This document shows positions 5,546 to 7,339 of a stretch of DNA of 7,339 nucleotides, one piece after another. The notes below the pieces were generated by a model. The model was not told where the DNA came from. It worked only from the letters and a program-made list of their open reading frames with translations, and made no database searches. A program made the position numbers and the translations under genes. Where the stretch lies: the NCBI GenBank assembly GCA_947306025.1, contig CAMZFJ010000081.1:1-7339 (forward strand), given 5' to 3'. Position 1 is the first letter of the stretch. Each line of letters starts with the position of its first letter. This DNA is from an uncultured Fibrobacter sp. GTDB lineage: Bacteria; Fibrobacterota; Fibrobacteria; Fibrobacterales; Fibrobacteraceae.

Positions 5546-7258
5546 ATGGAAACAAAGGGTTTGGAGTCTTTTGTAGGCTTGCCGCGTATCGCTAGGAACG
5601 CGGCTTGTTGTGCTATTTTGAGCGCTGGATTTGGTTCGGCTGCTTTTGCGGCGAATCCGCTCACGACGGATTTTTATTCTGCGGATGCGGCGGCACTCGT
5701 GCATAACGACTCGCTTTTCATTTTTGCAGGTCACGACGAACAGGGCCCTCAGGGCAATAACAACAAGGCGTTCATCATGAACGACTGGCATGTGCTCGTG
5801 ACCGACGACATGGAGCATTACCACGATTACGGTGCGGTTTTGAGCGTCAAGACGTTCAAATGGGCGAACGCGAGCGCTTTTGCGGGCCACTGCGAATATC
5901 GAAATGGAAAATTTTACTGGTACGTGACCGTTCATCACGGGACGATCAAGGAAAATGGGAGCGAAGGTTTTGCGATTGGCGTTGCCGTGGCGGACCACCC
6001 GTCTGGACCGTGGAAAGACGCGATTGGCCAGGCGCTCATCACCGACAATACGCCGAACGATGTGAAGCTCAATATTGACCCTGCCATTTTCTACGATGGC
6101 AACGATATTTGGATGTATTGGGGTTCGTGGAACGCAGGTCGCCGCGTGAAGCTCAAGGAAAACATGATCGAGCTTGCGGGTACGCCCGAAGATATCAAAA
6201 TCAAGGACTTTTTTGAAGCGCCGTGGATGCATTATTTCCGCGGAAACTACTACTTCAGTTACGCTTCGGGATACCCTTCGACGACGAACTATTCCATGGC
6301 GCCTTCGATTAACGGACCGTGGACACAAAAAGGCGTCATCAACGACAAGATGGACAATTCCGAAACGAACCATCAGGCGATTTTCAAGTACTTGGGGCAC
6401 TGGTATTTCATGTACCATGGTGCAAATTCTCCGGGCGGCTGGACGTACCGCCGTTCTGTGAATATTGACTACCTCTATTACGACCGCGACGGAAACATCC
6501 AGAAAATCAAGCACACGAATGGCGTGGATCCGGTCAACAATGCGCTTGTCGAAGCGGGCGGTTACCGCATGGTCGTTTCTCATAGCAATTTGGCGCTCGA
6601 AGATAAAGACGGTATTGTGGTGCAGCAGACCGCCGACGAAAATAACGAATCGCAGCTCTGGGTGCTTGAACGCAGCCAAAAAGCTCGTTATTACACGTTA
6701 CAGAACTTCAAGACCAAGCAGTATTATTGCCCGTCCAAGACGCTCTTGGACACTGTTGCCACAAAGTCGACTCCTTGCGAAATCCGCATCGAGAACGCAT
6801 CGAAGGAAAAGGGCTACTTCTTGTTTGCCGATTACGATAGCGATTACTTGGCCGACGTGCTGAACATTTCGAAGGATGTGGGGATGCCGCTCATCACGTG
6901 GGTGCGCACGGGAACGGACAATCAGAAGATTAAGCTTGTGAAGGCTGAACTTCCGCAAGTTGTGCCTCCGACCGATTCCATTCCGAATGACTCGATTCCG
7001 TCGGATTCCGGGAATGGCGGCACAACGGGTTTGGAAATGGCTTGTGCGGCTGCTGCGCTGCCTGCTCGTTTTGCGGTTTACGATGGAACTGCCCACATGA
7101 TTCGTTTGGCAAAAACGGTGGATTGGGCGGTTCTTGATTTGAACGGCGTTGTTGTCCGTCGCGGTTATGGTCACGAAATTAATGCGAATAATATGCGACC
7201 GGGCGCCTACTTTGTCCGCTCTGGCTCGATGTCTTCTCGCGTCATCCTGACACCGTAG
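5546..7258 (+). CDS. Secreted GH43 glycosidase with ricin-type lectin domain and secretion tail
   Basis: The enzyme has 570 residues. A signal peptide ends GSAAFA (about residue 35). Residues about 40-325 form a GH43 five-bladed beta-propeller. Asp47 (FYSADAA) is the likely general base, Asp178 (NIDPAIFYDG) the pKa modulator and Glu224 (FFEAPWMHY) the general acid; NHQAIF (275-280) fits the conserved His that follows. GH43 enzymes are mostly beta-xylosidases and alpha-L-arabinofuranosidases acting on xylan or arabinan side chains; the exact activity cannot be read here. Residues about 338-468 look like a ricin-type beta-trefoil (CBM13-like) with the QLW motif at 370-372, probably binding polysaccharide. 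A linker of DSIP repeats (477-488) leads to a C-terminal domain with LDLNGVVVRRG (530-540) and RPGAYFVRSG (551-560), resembling a type IX secretion tail. It heads an operon with the gene 36 bp downstream. Confidence 0.88.
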   Translation: METKGLESFVGLPRIARNAACCAILSAGFGSAAFAANPLTTDFYSADAAALVHNDSLFIFAGHDEQGPQGNNNKAFIMNDWHVLVTDDMEHYHDYGAVLSVKTFKWANASAFAGHCEYRNGKFYWYVTVHHGTIKENGSEGFAIGVAVADHPSGPWKDAIGQALITDNTPNDVKLNIDPAIFYDGNDIWMYWGSWNAGRRVKLKENMIELAGTPEDIKIKDFFEAPWMHYFRGNYYFSYASGYPSTTNYSMAPSINGPWTQKGVINDKMDNSETNHQAIFKYLGHWYFMYHGANSPGGWTYRRSVNIDYLYYDRDGNIQKIKHTNGVDPVNNALVEAGGYRMVVSHSNLALEDKDGIVVQQTADENNESQLWVLERSQKARYYTLQNFKTKQYYCPSKTLLDTVATKSTPCEIRIENASKEKGYFLFADYDSDYLADVLNISKDVGMPLITWVRTGTDNQKIKLVKAELPQVVPPTDSIPNDSIPSDSGNGGTTGLEMACAAAALPARFAVYDGTAHMIRLAKTVDWAVLDLNGVVVRRGYGHEINANNMRPGAYFVRSGSMSSRVILTP

Positions 7259-7282
7259 GTGGAAGGATCCAGTGCATTTTAT

Positions 7283-7288
7283 AAGGAG
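7283..7288 (+). promoter_or_regulatory. Ribosome binding site of the downstream gene
   Basis: AAGGAG lies 6 nt before ATG 7295. It selects this ATG over the one at 7299, whose frame stops after five codons. Confidence 0.8.
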
Positions 7289-7294
7289 TTTGGT

Positions 7295-7339
7295 ATGAAT
7301 GGTTTTAAATCTTTGACGCTCGCAGCACTTTATGGAGTG
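7295..7339 (+). CDS. Start of a second gene in the GH43 operon, probably exported (cut by right edge)
   Basis: Only 15 codons are visible, reading MNGFKSLTLAALYGV. A single Lys followed by a hydrophobic stretch suggests the beginning of a signal peptide. The strong AAGGAG site and the 36-bp gap after the GH43 stop, with no terminator between them, indicate co-transcription. By context another secreted polysaccharide-degrading protein is likely, but the visible part cannot show its function. Confidence 0.6.
   Translation, partial: MNGFKSLTLAALYGV

Noticed and set aside
5363..6679. 438-codon minus-strand ORF
   Set aside because: It is antisense to the GH43 catalytic domain, Arg/Val/His-rich, and without a start signal; the GH43 reading explains the region.

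Overview
The window looks like a piece of a Fibrobacter-type (rumen or gut, fibre-degrading) chromosome. Three things suggest this. There is a GH43 glycosidase with a ricin-type lectin domain and a type IX secretion-like C-terminal tail, and a second secreted protein has the same kind of tail. There is an LDH-like malate dehydrogenase suited to a succinate-forming fermenter. The intergenic regions are AT-rich and full of short repeats. The assignment is inferred from protein character, not from a database search.

Left part (1-2633, all minus strand): the N-terminal 265 residues of an exported SGNH/GDSL-type hydrolase run off the left edge, preceded by hisS (histidyl-tRNA synthetase) and by a small exported or membrane protein of unknown function. 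Two near-identical 32-bp arrays of a 7-bp unit lie just upstream of the hydrolase and of hisS. These genes lack a visible Shine-Dalgarno sequence, and for hisS and the small gene a TATATT box lies only 6-10 nt from the ATG, so they may be leaderless.

Middle (2634-4071): a 334-bp gap holds a cluster of competing stem-loops and then a sigma70-like promoter driving mdh on the plus strand. Behind mdh come a perfect hairpin of a common dispersed-repeat type, a strong bidirectional terminator and a second plus-strand terminator. These separate mdh from the convergent secreted-protein gene.

Right part (4072-7339): a minus-strand gene for a cysteine-rich secreted protein, probably a beta-sandwich of carbohydrate-binding type with a secretion tail, and a plus-strand GH43 gene diverge from a 469-bp intergenic region. 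That region holds promoter boxes, an exact 14-bp direct repeat, word-like repeats and a possible small-RNA unit. GH43 is followed after 36 bp by the start of another gene with a strong ribosome binding site and a signal-peptide-like N terminus, which suggests a secreted plant-polysaccharide utilisation operon. The metabolic link is plausible: sugars released by the secreted enzymes feed fermentation in which malate dehydrogenase carries oxaloacetate towards fumarate and succinate.
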